From Flavobacteriales bacterium (GTDB lineage Bacteria; Bacteroidota; Bacteroidia; CAIKAF01): DNA of 46,363 nt. Each line of letters begins with the position of its first letter. Positions within the stretch are counted from its first letter, which is position 1. Shown here in pieces: positions 35,267 through 44,194 of the stretch. Location: contig JANWWP010000050.1 in NCBI GenBank assembly GCA_025055575.1, forward strand, positions 1 to 46,363, read 5' to 3'. Made by a program: the position numbers and the translations under genes. The notes below the pieces were generated by a model. That model did no database searches, was not told where the DNA came from, and was given only the letters and a program-made list of their open reading frames with translations.

Positions 35267-36687
35267 AAAGGCTTGATGCAGAGCCTTTCTTCGCTGAAGC
35301 TGCGCATGGCATAACGAATACCTTCAAGGCCTGTTCCCGAGTCTTTAAGGCCGCCAAAAGGCATGTGATCCAACCGGAAGCCGGGGGCTCGGTTCACTAA
35401 AAGATTGCCGGCTCGTACGGTACGGAAAAAGGCATTCATTTCAGAAAGGCTGTCTGTGAAAAGAGAGGCTTGAAGTCCAAAGCGGCTGTCCTGGATCTGG
35501 CCGAGAGCCTCTTCAAAATCCTGCACCGGTTCCACGCACACCACCGGTCCGAAAACTTCCTCGTCGCGCACCTTATGACCTTTCCGGCTGCCCGTGAGGA
35601 CTGTGGGAAACATCACAGCGCTTTCCCGGCGTAAGGGGGTCAGCAGCCGCACACCCTCCTCCCGGGCTTCGTTCACCCAACTTTCCACGCGTCGGGCCTC
35701 AGCTTCTGAAATCATACAGCTGAAGCGGCAATCCTCTGTATCCGGTCTTTCGGGCTGCAAGGCGGATGCGTATTGAACAAAAGCCTGGGAAACCGTTTCA
35801 AAATGGCGTGAATGAACATAGAGGCGCTGGAGGTGGATGCAGACCTGACCACTGTAATTGAACGCGGCAGGAAGGCATTGCCGGAGCGCTTCCTCCAAGT
35901 TAGCCGATTCAGCAATGTAAGCCGCAGCATTGCCGCCCAGTTCCAAAGTGAAATGTTTCCGTGGAAATAATTCTTTGAGCCGCCATCCCACCGCATCCGA
36001 ACCTGTGAATGAAACCACAGCGACACGGGGATCCCCGGCCATTTTTTCAGCCAGACGTCCGGGCATGTTCAGGATGCTGATACTGCCCTCTGGCCAGCCC
36101 AGATCCGCCATTTCCTGACCTAATGCCAGCAAAGTGAGGGGGGTGGCGGAGGCGGGCTTGGCAATCACCGGGCAGCCCGCGGCCAAGGCTGGGGCTATTT
36201 TGTGAACGGCCAGATTTAAAGGAAAGTTAAAGGGCGAAATGGCCAAAACCACCCCGCGCGGAAACCTTTTAAGCAGAGCTTCCATGCCTGTGCCCTGAGG
36301 TGTGCGGTCCAGCCGAATCCACTCCGCCTCAGGCCTGAGGCATTCTTCCGCGGCCGTCCGGAACCCAAAAATGGCCCGCTGCACCTCTGTACGGGCCAAA
36401 AAAAGAGGTTTGGCGGCTTCCAGTGCGATGAGTTGGGCCAGAGATTCGGCTTTTTCTTCCACGCGGCGCGCTGTGTTCATGAGAAGTTCAGCCCGCTGAT
36501 ACAGAGGAAGCTCCGCCAGAACTCGTGAGGCTGTATCCGCCTTTTCCAACGCGCGCAGGGCTTCCTCTTCTCCGGCCACCGGAGCCATACCTATCCATTG
36601 GCCATCCCAAGGGCAATACATGGACTGGGCGGTAGCCCCGGCAGTTAATTCACCGCCAATTAAAAGAAAAAAAGATCTTTCGGACAT
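35263..36687 (-). CDS. NAD(P)-dependent aldehyde dehydrogenase family protein
   Basis: A 474-residue enzyme of the aldehyde dehydrogenase superfamily, which oxidises an aldehyde to an acid with NAD(P)+. The order is family-like: VLAISPFNFPLNLAVHKIAPALAAGCPVIAKPAS (split over the cofactor site), VSFTGSDAVG, the catalytic Glu in FTLELGGNAAAYI, the nucleophile Cys in FNYSGQVCIHLQR, and EVFGPVVCVEPV near the end. Length is typical. The substrate is not fixed by sequence; relatives act on lactaldehyde, glyceraldehyde-3-phosphate or succinate semialdehyde. It diverges from the EamA transporter gene. Confidence 0.9.
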   Translation of the reverse strand: MSERSFFLLIGGELTAGATAQSMYCPWDGQWIGMAPVAGEEEALRALEKADTASRVLAELPLYQRAELLMNTARRVEEKAESLAQLIALEAAKPLFLARTEVQRAIFGFRTAAEECLRPEAEWIRLDRTPQGTGMEALLKRFPRGVVLAISPFNFPLNLAVHKIAPALAAGCPVIAKPASATPLTLLALGQEMADLGWPEGSISILNMPGRLAEKMAGDPRVAVVSFTGSDAVGWRLKELFPRKHFTLELGGNAAAYIAESANLEEALRQCLPAAFNYSGQVCIHLQRLYVHSRHFETVSQAFVQYASALQPERPDTEDCRFSCMISEAEARRVESWVNEAREEGVRLLTPLRRESAVMFPTVLTGSRKGHKVRDEEVFGPVVCVEPVQDFEEALGQIQDSRFGLQASLFTDSLSEMNAFFRTVRAGNLLVNRAPGFRLDHMPFGGLKDSGTGLEGIRYAMRSFSEERLCIKPF

Positions 36688-36737
36688 GCTTGGGGTCGTT
36701 TTTTTCCGGCAAATTTGGGGGCAATATTTGGGAATTT

Positions 36738-37616
36738 GTGGAGAAACCTGCAGTACAGGTAGGCGTTCTTGTGCTTCTTGGGGCCTTGTGGGGCAGTTCT
36801 TTCTTGCTGATTAAAAAAGCTTTGTTGTATTTTTTACCTTGGGAGGCGGCGCTGATCCGGATCGTCATTTCCGCTTGCGTCCTGGTCCCTCTGGTGACAC
36901 GACATCTGAGGAATTTCTCGATGCGCGATTTGTCATGGCTTGTCATCACGGGGCTATTTGGCAATGGCATTCCCGCGTTTTTGTGGGCCTTGGCCCAACA
37001 GGGGCTGGACAGTTCTTTCGGAGGGCTGATCAACGCCACCACGCCTTTGTTTACTTTGGGTGTTTCTGCGGTATTTTTCAAAAAAATTCCCCGGCGGTTT
37101 GCATGGATGGGGCTCGGGTTGGGCACCTGCGGAGCGGTTCTGTTTTTTGTCCTGGCCCGACGTTGGGCCGGCCCTGGCCAATTTTCAGCTTTCCACGCGG
37201 CTCTTGGTCTGGCTGGAGCGGCTTGCTATGGCGTGTCGCTCAATCTCATTCGACATCGTCTGCAACATGTGCATCCGCTGTCCATCACTGGTGTGCCTTT
37301 TGTGTTTATGGGCGCCGTTTCTTTTATGACTTTAATGGCCTTTTCCCAACCCTGGCAATGGCCCCAAAAGCCTGGCGTTCACCATGGTCTCCTGTATCTG
37401 ACCCTGCTGGGGGTTTTTGCCACAGGTTTTGGAGTGTGGCTTTTTAACCGCCTTCTCAAACACACCAGCGCTTTGTTTGCCTCATCCGTCACCTATTTGA
37501 TTCCGGTATTTGCCATGTTCTTTTCCTTTCTTGCTGGAGAACCTTTTCATGTTTTTTTAATACCGGTCCTGGTTTTGATTCTATCGGGCATTTTCCTCAT
37601 CCAAAAAAGCGGCTAA
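36738..37616 (+). CDS. EamA/DMT-family transporter
   Basis: A 292-residue inner-membrane protein with about ten helices in two EamA repeats. The first repeat begins VGVLVLLGALWGSSFLLIKKALLYFLPWEAALIR, and the second AALGLAGAACYGVSLNLIR. I prefer the GTG at 36738, since the only upstream candidate is a TTG at 36690, 3 bp from the divergent gene, which leaves no room for a promoter. The family exports metabolites or amino acids by proton exchange. The substrate is unknown. Confidence 0.82.
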   Translation: MEKPAVQVGVLVLLGALWGSSFLLIKKALLYFLPWEAALIRIVISACVLVPLVTRHLRNFSMRDLSWLVITGLFGNGIPAFLWALAQQGLDSSFGGLINATTPLFTLGVSAVFFKKIPRRFAWMGLGLGTCGAVLFFVLARRWAGPGQFSAFHAALGLAGAACYGVSLNLIRHRLQHVHPLSITGVPFVFMGAVSFMTLMAFSQPWQWPQKPGVHHGLLYLTLLGVFATGFGVWLFNRLLKHTSALFASSVTYLIPVFAMFFSFLAGEPFHVFLIPVLVLILSGIFLIQKSG

Positions 37617-37668
37617 GATTTTCAAAAAGCCTTTTGTGAATCATTGAGTAGGAAACTGAAATTGAGGG

Positions 37669-40600
37669 TTAACGCGTGATGGTCACCGTTCCATTTATCT
37701 GTGCCATGGAACCGTCTGGACTGCGGTAGGTGAGCACCCAGAAATACACCCCAGGGCTCACAGAAAATCCAGGATTCCAGGGAGCATCGATGCGGTTGGT
37801 TTCAAAAATTTTCTGGCCCCACCGATTGTGAATGGTGAGGACAAAATCATAACACTTTTCCGTATTGTTAGGAAACTTCAATACGTCGTTCAAACCGTCT
37901 CCATCAGGGGTCAGTATGTTGGGAAGACTGCTCAGGTCCACCGTGTTGAGCGTGGTCACGGGAAATGTGAGAGAATCTTTACATCCGTTGGCATCGGTGA
38001 CGACTAAGGTCACGTAGTAGGTGGTATTATACTCAGGATAACTGTGGGGAATTTGCGCTTCAGACGAATGGCTTTGTGTGCCATCTCCGAAGTCCCATAG
38101 GAAAGTTTGTAAAGCCGAAGATCCGGGCTGGGTTTCATTCAAAAAAACAACCTGACCAAAACACACAGGATCGGCCGTCGCCTGAATTTGTGGCCCCTGA
38201 TAAATACCAACTGTTTCCGTAATGGAAGCCGAACAATTTTTGTCGGTGGTGACTGTCAGGGTAACACTATTCTGTGAATTCTCGGGGAATAGGACCACGG
38301 GATTCTGAGTGTTTGAGGAGCTCGGTGTCCCGTTTTGAAAGGTCCATTGCCAGGATGTCAGGCTTCCCTGGCTCACGGTGCTTTGATCCTGAAAAGGCAC
38401 ACCCACGCCGCCGCAGTAATTCAAGGGGCCAAAAGCCGGCACGGGGAGCGGAAATACGGTTACATCCCAGCTGGCGGTGGCTGTGCAGCCATCGGCGGTG
38501 AGAATGTTCACAGAGACAGGGCCTCCGGGCCAAAGCAGCGTGGGGCCTGTGGCCCCGTTGCTCCAAGAGTAGGTAATGATGTTAGGGCCGGTGGCTGTGA
38601 GCCCCACAGGCGTGTTCTCGCAAGTCTCCGTGGGTCCGCTGATGCTCACGGAAGCCGGCAGTTCCGTCACCTGGGCGCTGGCCTGGCCCTGGCATCCATT
38701 CACGCTGGTTACAGTAACGGTCACAAGGCCGGGATTACTTACAAAAGTGAAGGGCGTAAGGCTCCCAGTACTCCACTGATACGCGGCATAGGTGGCAGGC
38801 TGGGCTGAAAGTTGAGTGCTGTCTCCTGCGCAAAAGGATAAATTCCCAGTAATTTGAACGGGAAGTTGATCTTCAATAATTTGGAACACAGGGCTCGTCG
38901 CCTGGCATCCGCTTTGACTCACGGTCACCGTATAGGTGCCCGGCCCGGCTGAAAGTGTCGCGGAAGTTGCATTTCCAGGAGACCATTCATAGCTGCTGTA
39001 TGGGCCGCCGCTTACGGTGAGCGTTGTCGTTGCGCCGGGGCACAAAAGACTGTCGCCTTGAATGATGGGCGTCAAAAGGATTTCGGAAATTACGTGCGGT
39101 CCTGCCGTATCGGCGCATTGGTTTAAGGTCACTACCACACTGTATTGGCCGGGGCCGGCATTCACACTGGCTGTGGAAGCCCCATTGCTCCACTGGTAAC
39201 TGGAATAAGGCCCCCCCGATACGGAAAGCACCGTGGTTTGTCCGCTGCATACCGTGGTATTGCCCTGGATTTGCGGATTGAGTGTGACTTCGGTGATGAC
39301 GAAAGGTGGCGATGTGGCAGTGCAGCCCTGCTGACTCACTTGCACGGTGTAGCTTCCCGGTCCGGCTGGAATACTGGCTGTGGCGGCGCCGCCAGGCGAC
39401 CACGAATAGCTGTCATAGGGCCCGCCACTGACACTCAGGTTGCTCACCCCGCCCTCACACACTTGATTCTGACCGGTGATCACAGGATTGGGTTGTATTA
39501 AGTTGACGGTGAACGGCGGACTTGTTGCCGTACAGCCCGACTGGACTACAGTTACGGTGTAATTTCCGCCGCTTGTGATGGAGAGGGAAGAGGAGGTTTG
39601 ATTGCCGGGACTCCATTGGTATGCGCTATAGGGTCCCCCACTCACGGTAAGAGTTTGAGACTGTCCGGAGCATAAGATGGAATTGCCTTGAATCTGGGGA
39701 TTCAGGGTGATTTGATTGACCGTGAAAGCAGGCGACGTGGCAGAACAGCCCTGCTGTGTCACTGTAACTGTATAAGTGCCCGGGCCCGCATTTAGGGTGG
39801 CAGTTGTGGCGTTGTTGTTCCACAGGTAGGAAGCGTAAGGCCCCCCGCTCACACTGAGCGTTGCCGTTTGGCCCGGACAAATAGTACCAGGTCCCTGAAT
39901 CTGGGGATTTAAAACCACTTCTGATACTGTGAAGCTGGGACTGGTGAAGCTGCATCCCTGTGTTTGCACAGTGACGGTATAACTTCCTGGTCCTGCATTG
40001 ATGCTGGCCGTGTTTTGTCCACCTGGTTGCCAGGAATACGATGAGTAATTACCTGTGACATTCAGAAGGGTGGTTCCGCCGGTGCACACGGTGGGGCTTC
40101 CGGTGATCACCGGATTGGCCTGAACCTGACTCACCGTAAAGGGTGGGCTGGTGAAGGAACATCCAGCCGAGTCCACCGTCACGGTGTAACTCCCGGGTCC
40201 GGCATTAAGGGTTGGTGCATTGACATTTCCAGGCGACCAGGTGTAGGCGTTATAAGGTCCTCCGCTCACATTGAGGGCTGTGGTTTGTCCGGGACAAACG
40301 GTGGAACTGCCCTGAATCACCGGATTCAGAACTACATTTTTCACAATCACAGTGAGATAGTAGGTGGTATTGGCCGCCGGGGAGCCATTGTCCGTGGCCA
40401 GAATTTGCAAAACGTTGGTGCCCACATTGGCCGCCGAAGCCACAAACTTCACCGTGAGGTTGGCCACATTGCCGGGATTGTTGCTGAGTACTGTGAAACC
40501 TGTGCCTTGTACCGGGGTGGTGGTGACAGAGGTTACCTGGCCTTGTTCCGGAGACAGAAATCCTATGGAAAAGGTGGTGCTGTCGTTCACACACAAAGTG

Positions 40601-41670
40601 AGCGTGTCCCCACATATGTTGGAAGCCTGAATCACAGGCGGCACGTTGGTATTTCCGGTGGAAGTGCATGTATTGAAATTAAATGTTTGATAATCAAGCC
40701 AATCTACGCCGCTCAATCCAAAAGGACCGGCGTAATCCGTGCCGGGATGATCAAACCGGCCGAACTGCACAAAATCCACCCCATTGTTGCGGTTAGCACC
40801 CACGACGGCCGGCGCCCCACAGAAGCCCCCACTGCCGCCACAGAAATAATTCTGGCCATTGTAGGTGCAAAAGGTCCCCACGCCGCTGCCGCAACTGGCC
40901 GCCCCGGTGGTCCATTGCATGTCTTTGTATCGAAACCCGACATTGTTACCGGGCGGTAGCACCGGATCATTGCCGTCTGTGATAATCACTTGAAAGGTAT
41001 TTTTTTTATCATGCTGTTCGTTGTAATAACCCACATTATACCAAGTCACGATGGCGTTGGTGGCATTCACCTGGTAGTAGCACACGCTGGTGTTGTTGGG
41101 GCCAAATCCTCCAAAATCCACATCCGCCCAAAAAGGAGCAATCATGGGTTGGGTGGTGCTGTTCGGAAAGCCTACGGGTGTGAAAGTGGCATAGACTCCC
41201 GTGAAGGTGATGTTGCCGTTCGTATTAATGTAAAATGAATTGTAATTTGTGCCATAAAAACAAAAGCTGAACGGCAGGGGAATGGGTCCGAACCCGCCAT
41301 CGTCCAACTGATAAAAATTTGGTGGTGTGGAATAAGCGGAAGCCGGCACCGGTTCAATAAAACAATAGGAGTTCAAGTTTTTGGGACTGCCATTTTGCTG
41401 TGCGGGTTTTGTGTCGGGGATTTTGAAACCATCCGGGGTCAGTACGGCAGGCTTTCCCGAAGGCAGCCCCACGAGATACGTGGCATTCGGTTTAAGCTGA
41501 CCGGAACGCTTCAGCAGGTCATATTCTTCATGGGAAAGATGGATGATTTCATTCTTGGATTTTTCTGGTTCTGAATTCTTGTTTTCAATGGTTTGAGCGT
41601 GGGCATTTAACTTAAAAATGAATAAAAATGCGCTCACAAGAAAAATTTTTTGGAGGGGCTTCACCTTCAA
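37669..41670 (-). CDS. Secreted protein with nidogen-like domain, Ig-like repeats, PKD-like domains and a type IX (CHU_C) sorting domain
   Basis: 1333 residues, starting at a TTG (41670) or a GTG two codons later; signal peptide ends HAHAQ-like at about residue 25. Residues about 120-330 look like a nidogen (NIDO) domain: MIAPFWADVDFGGFGP, AIVTWYNVGYY, NTFQVIITDGND, RYKDMQWTTGA. Residues 345-447 form a cadherin-like region. From residue 449, about nine Ig-like repeats of 69-71 residues follow, each with a core such as VSGGPYSSYQWSPGN and a pair of cysteines. Two PKD-like domains come next (WDFGDGTQSHS in the second). The final about 80 residues are the CHU_C domain (ILTPDGDGLNDVLKFPNN, IHNRWGQKIFE, GVYFWVLTY). 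It is exported by the type IX system and probably adheres at the cell surface. Confidence 0.9.
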   Translation of the reverse strand: MKVKPLQKIFLVSAFLFIFKLNAHAQTIENKNSEPEKSKNEIIHLSHEEYDLLKRSGQLKPNATYLVGLPSGKPAVLTPDGFKIPDTKPAQQNGSPKNLNSYCFIEPVPASAYSTPPNFYQLDDGGFGPIPLPFSFCFYGTNYNSFYINTNGNITFTGVYATFTPVGFPNSTTQPMIAPFWADVDFGGFGPNNTSVCYYQVNATNAIVTWYNVGYYNEQHDKKNTFQVIITDGNDPVLPPGNNVGFRYKDMQWTTGAASCGSGVGTFCTYNGQNYFCGGSGGFCGAPAVVGANRNNGVDFVQFGRFDHPGTDYAGPFGLSGVDWLDYQTFNFNTCTSTGNTNVPPVIQASNICGDTLTLCVNDSTTFSIGFLSPEQGQVTSVTTTPVQGTGFTVLSNNPGNVANLTVKFVASAANVGTNVLQILATDNGSPAANTTYYLTVIVKNVVLNPVIQGSSTVCPGQTTALNVSGGPYNAYTWSPGNVNAPTLNAGPGSYTVTVDSAGCSFTSPPFTVSQVQANPVITGSPTVCTGGTTLLNVTGNYSSYSWQPGGQNTASINAGPGSYTVTVQTQGCSFTSPSFTVSEVVLNPQIQGPGTICPGQTATLSVSGGPYASYLWNNNATTATLNAGPGTYTVTVTQQGCSATSPAFTVNQITLNPQIQGNSILCSGQSQTLTVSGGPYSAYQWSPGNQTSSSLSITSGGNYTVTVVQSGCTATSPPFTVNLIQPNPVITGQNQVCEGGVSNLSVSGGPYDSYSWSPGGAATASIPAGPGSYTVQVSQQGCTATSPPFVITEVTLNPQIQGNTTVCSGQTTVLSVSGGPYSSYQWSNGASTASVNAGPGQYSVVVTLNQCADTAGPHVISEILLTPIIQGDSLLCPGATTTLTVSGGPYSSYEWSPGNATSATLSAGPGTYTVTVSQSGCQATSPVFQIIEDQLPVQITGNLSFCAGDSTQLSAQPATYAAYQWSTGSLTPFTFVSNPGLVTVTVTSVNGCQGQASAQVTELPASVSISGPTETCENTPVGLTATGPNIITYSWSNGATGPTLLWPGGPVSVNILTADGCTATASWDVTVFPLPVPAFGPLNYCGGVGVPFQDQSTVSQGSLTSWQWTFQNGTPSSSNTQNPVVLFPENSQNSVTLTVTTDKNCSASITETVGIYQGPQIQATADPVCFGQVVFLNETQPGSSALQTFLWDFGDGTQSHSSEAQIPHSYPEYNTTYYVTLVVTDANGCKDSLTFPVTTLNTVDLSSLPNILTPDGDGLNDVLKFPNNTEKCYDFVLTIHNRWGQKIFETNRIDAPWNPGFSVSPGVYFWVLTYRSPDGSMAQINGTVTITR
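38443..40326 (-). repeat. Tandem Ig-like repeat array of about 207-213 bp per unit
   Basis: Nine consecutive units of 69-71 codons. Seven near-uniform units lie at 40326-38863 (residues 449-936), and two divergent ones reach 38443. Each begins with NPQIQG or NPVITG, has a Cys near unit residue 11, a W in YxW, an AGPGxYTVTV strand and a second Cys. Nucleotide similarity between units is visible, for example in the stretch encoding VSGGPY. Unequal recombination could change copy number. Confidence 0.85.
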
Positions 41671-41867
41671 TAATTTAAATCGTAAAATTACAAAATTCTA
41701 AAAAGTCAGACCTGATGTGATATCCGTTCAGATAACAAGGACGGAAGATTAAAAAAGATAGTACCGGTTGGTATTTAAAATGGTTAGATTTTGGTTGAGT
41801 ATTCTCTTTTTTAATTTTCAACCCAATACGCCTTGGAACAAATTTTTACTGTACGGGTTATTACAAC

Positions 41868-43184
41868 GTGAGCTCTACAGAAATTCCCGTCTTCTTCTGG
41901 TTTCGGCGCGACCTCCGGTGGGAAGACAACGCCGCACTGTATGCGGCACTGAGCCAACATGACGGGGTTCAGCCTGTGTTCATTTTTGATGAAAATATTT
42001 TGAAGGCGCTTGAGGATAAGGACGATGCCCGCGTCACTTTTATCTGGGACCATGTGCAGAAATTAAAACAATCGGTCGCATCTAGGGGGGGCACTGTCTG
42101 GACATGGTTTGGCGATCCTGTGGCATTTTGGGAAAGCATGGCGGTACGTTTTCCGCGATTGATTGTGTATGCGGGGGAGGACTATGAGCCGGGCTATCCG
42201 ATGGTCCGCGATGCGCGGGTGGCAAAAATTTTGAAGGCAGCCGGAGGCCGTCTGGAACTCGTTAGGGACCACGTGCTGGTCGCCCCCACGGAATGTTCTA
42301 AACCCGATGGGACTCCCTACACCGTATATACTCCTTTCAGCAAGTGTTGGCTGAGCCTTCTGCACGAAGAACGGCTGTCTTCAAAGCCATCAGAAAATTA
42401 TTTGCATCGCCTGGCCACCGGGCTTGAAGGACCCGAGGTGCGCAATTTGGAGGAGATGGGTTTTGTTCGTTCTTCTATTAAGGTGGAGGCCCCCCGTCTG
42501 GATGAAAACATGCTGGCCACCTACGACAAAACCCGGAATTTCCCCGGACATCCCCACGGTGTCTCACGTCTCAGCATGCACCTGCGTTTTGGCACTATCA
42601 GCGTGAGAGCCTTGGCCAGAAAAGCCCGGGATCTGAACCTCACTTTTCTCAAAGAGTTGGGATGGCGGGAGTTTTTTATCCACGTATTGTACCATTTTCC
42701 CCACACAGTGAATCAGGAGTTTCGTCCAGAGTTCCAACGCCTCCCCTGGCGGCATGACGAGGCTGCGTTCGAAAAATGGTGCGCGGGCCACACCGGCGTT
42801 CCCTTGGTGGATGCCGGGATGCGCGAATTAAATGCCACAGGATACATGCACAACCGGGTACGGATGGTGGTGGCCAGTTTCCTCACCAAGGATCTTTTGA
42901 TAGACTGGCGCTGGGGAGAAAGGTATTTTGCCCGCAAGCTCTTGGATTTTGAACTGGCAAGCAATGTGGGCAATTGGCAATGGGCCGCCGGCACGGGCTG
43001 TGATGCCGCGCCTTACTTCCGCATATTCAATCCTACGCTACAGCAGGAAAAATTCGACCCGGAGGGTGTCTATGTTCGACGCTGGGTCCCCGAGGTGCAT
43101 TCCTCCACTTACCCCCGTCCCATGATAGATCATCACCAGGCCCGCGATCGGGCCCTGGAATTTTTCCGAAGCGTGCAGGTCTAA
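41868..43184 (+). CDS. phr: Deoxyribodipyrimidine photolyase
   Basis: A 438-residue flavoenzyme that repairs UV-induced pyrimidine dimers with light. The N-terminal antenna domain begins FFWFRRDLRWEDNAAL. The FAD-binding domain has RLSMHLRFGTISVRAL, LGWREFFIHVLYHFPH, HTGVPLVDAGMRELNATGYM, HNRVRMVVASFLTKDLLIDW and NWQWAAGTGCDAAPYFRIFNP. This matches class I CPD photolyases in length and order. The start is a GTG at 41868. It has its own promoter region, shared divergently with the CHU_C gene. Confidence 0.95.
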   Translation: MSSTEIPVFFWFRRDLRWEDNAALYAALSQHDGVQPVFIFDENILKALEDKDDARVTFIWDHVQKLKQSVASRGGTVWTWFGDPVAFWESMAVRFPRLIVYAGEDYEPGYPMVRDARVAKILKAAGGRLELVRDHVLVAPTECSKPDGTPYTVYTPFSKCWLSLLHEERLSSKPSENYLHRLATGLEGPEVRNLEEMGFVRSSIKVEAPRLDENMLATYDKTRNFPGHPHGVSRLSMHLRFGTISVRALARKARDLNLTFLKELGWREFFIHVLYHFPHTVNQEFRPEFQRLPWRHDEAAFEKWCAGHTGVPLVDAGMRELNATGYMHNRVRMVVASFLTKDLLIDWRWGERYFARKLLDFELASNVGNWQWAAGTGCDAAPYFRIFNPTLQQEKFDPEGVYVRRWVPEVHSSTYPRPMIDHHQARDRALEFFRSVQV

Positions 43185-43217
43185 GTTCTTTCCACCTGGG
43201 CAATCCGTATGTCCGGT

Positions 43218-43225
43218 TACTTTTG
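43218..43225 (+). promoter_or_regulatory. -7 promoter element TACTTTTG for the ROK-GH20-cutC cluster
   Basis: TACTTTTG matches TAnnTTTG. It overlaps the TTG at 43223, so translation must start downstream: 6 bases later at TTG 43232, or 30 bases later at GTG 43256. Confidence 0.5.
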
Positions 43226-43231
43226 TTGTCG

Positions 43232-44194
43232 TTGAAAGCCGAACAAAATTTTTACGTGGCGGCTCTTGACCTGGGCGGCACCAATGCGGTCTGTGCCCTG
43301 GTGGATCAGGAAGGAAATTTGCATTTTAAGGAAGGCTGGAAAACCCGGGAATTTTCTTCCCCGGAAGCATTGGCTCAGGCTGTGGCCCTCTGGCTTAAGG
43401 AAAAAGCCCAAAAACCGGATATTCTCGTTTTGGGAATGGGTGTGGGGGCTCCCAGTGGAAACCGCCAAACAGGAACCCTGGACTTTGCACCTAATTTGCC
43501 ATGGAAAGGACGCATTCCTCTGGCCCGTTTAATTTCTGAAGCCACCGGGCTTCCCTGTGCACTGGATAACGATGCCAACGCAGCGGCTTACGGGGAATGG
43601 CTCTTTGGAGGGGCGCGGGGCCTCAGGGATTTTGTGGTGATCACCTTGGGCACAGGGGTAGGCAGTGGAATCGTGTGCGATGGTCGTATGATTTATGGTC
43701 ATCAGGCTTTAGGCGCTGAATTAGGCCATGTGATTCTTCAGCCGGAAGGAAGGCTGTGCGGGTGTGGACGTCGGGGGTGTGTGGAAGCGTATTGTTCTGC
43801 TACAGGTTTTATGATCACTTTTCGCGAACTGGCGCATCAAGAAGGTTTTCCGGAATTGGCTGAAAGGGTTCGGTCGCCGTGGGATGCCAAAAATCTGGCG
43901 GATGAGGGCCATTCGGTGGCGCGGACAGCTTTTCGGATCACGGGAGAATGGTTGGGACTGGCGTTGGCCAATTGCTGTGCTTTTTCCAATCCCCAGGCGC
44001 TATTTCTAACAGGCGGCTTAGTCGGGGCCGGAGAATATTTGCTCCAGCCCACGCGTTCCTCCTTTGAAAAAAATGTACTTTCTGTGTATAAAGATCACAC
44101 GCGAATCGAAATTTCAGCCCTTCCTGGAGAAAATGCTGCTTTACTCGGGGCAGCTTCTGTTTTTCAAAAAACCCGGAAAAAAACAGAAGGTTGA
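43232..44194 (+). CDS. ROK-family sugar kinase (glucokinase or N-acetylhexosamine kinase type)
   Basis: About 320 residues from TTG 43232; the GTG at 43256 is an alternative, and starts at 43223 are excluded by the promoter element. ROK motifs are ALDLGGTNAVCALV (phosphate loop), LDNDANAAAYGEW with the catalytic Asp, VVITLGTGVGSGIV, LGAELGHVIL with the zinc His, and CGCGRRGCVE with the zinc cysteines. Family members phosphorylate glucose, N-acetylglucosamine or N-acetylmannosamine, or act as regulators; without a helix-turn-helix this one is a kinase. Its TGA overlaps the ATG of the GH20 gene, so an amino-sugar substrate is likely but unproven. Confidence 0.9.
   Translation: MKAEQNFYVAALDLGGTNAVCALVDQEGNLHFKEGWKTREFSSPEALAQAVALWLKEKAQKPDILVLGMGVGAPSGNRQTGTLDFAPNLPWKGRIPLARLISEATGLPCALDNDANAAAYGEWLFGGARGLRDFVVITLGTGVGSGIVCDGRMIYGHQALGAELGHVILQPEGRLCGCGRRGCVEAYCSATGFMITFRELAHQEGFPELAERVRSPWDAKNLADEGHSVARTAFRITGEWLGLALANCCAFSNPQALFLTGGLVGAGEYLLQPTRSSFEKNVLSVYKDHTRIEISALPGENAALLGAASVFQKTRKKTEG

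Noticed and set aside
36690-36737. TTG start for the EamA transporter at 36690
   Set aside because: It lies 3 bp from the divergent aldehyde dehydrogenase start, leaving no promoter. The GTG at 36738 begins right before the first membrane helix.
37617-37668. Short hairpin CAAAA-AGCC-TTTTG as a terminator between the EamA and CHU_C genes
   Set aside because: The stem is five A-T-rich pairs, too weak to support.
40285-40959. A 224-codon plus-strand frame inside the CHU_C gene, and similar ones at 38335-38808 and 39145-39501
   Set aside because: They are shadows of the Ig-repeat coding strand; they lack motifs and sit in the repeat-rich region.
41762-41773. Imperfect palindrome TACCGGTTGGTA upstream of the photolyase gene as an operator
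   Set aside because: Only 4-bp arms pair, which is expected by chance in AT/GC-mixed DNA; no second copy was seen.
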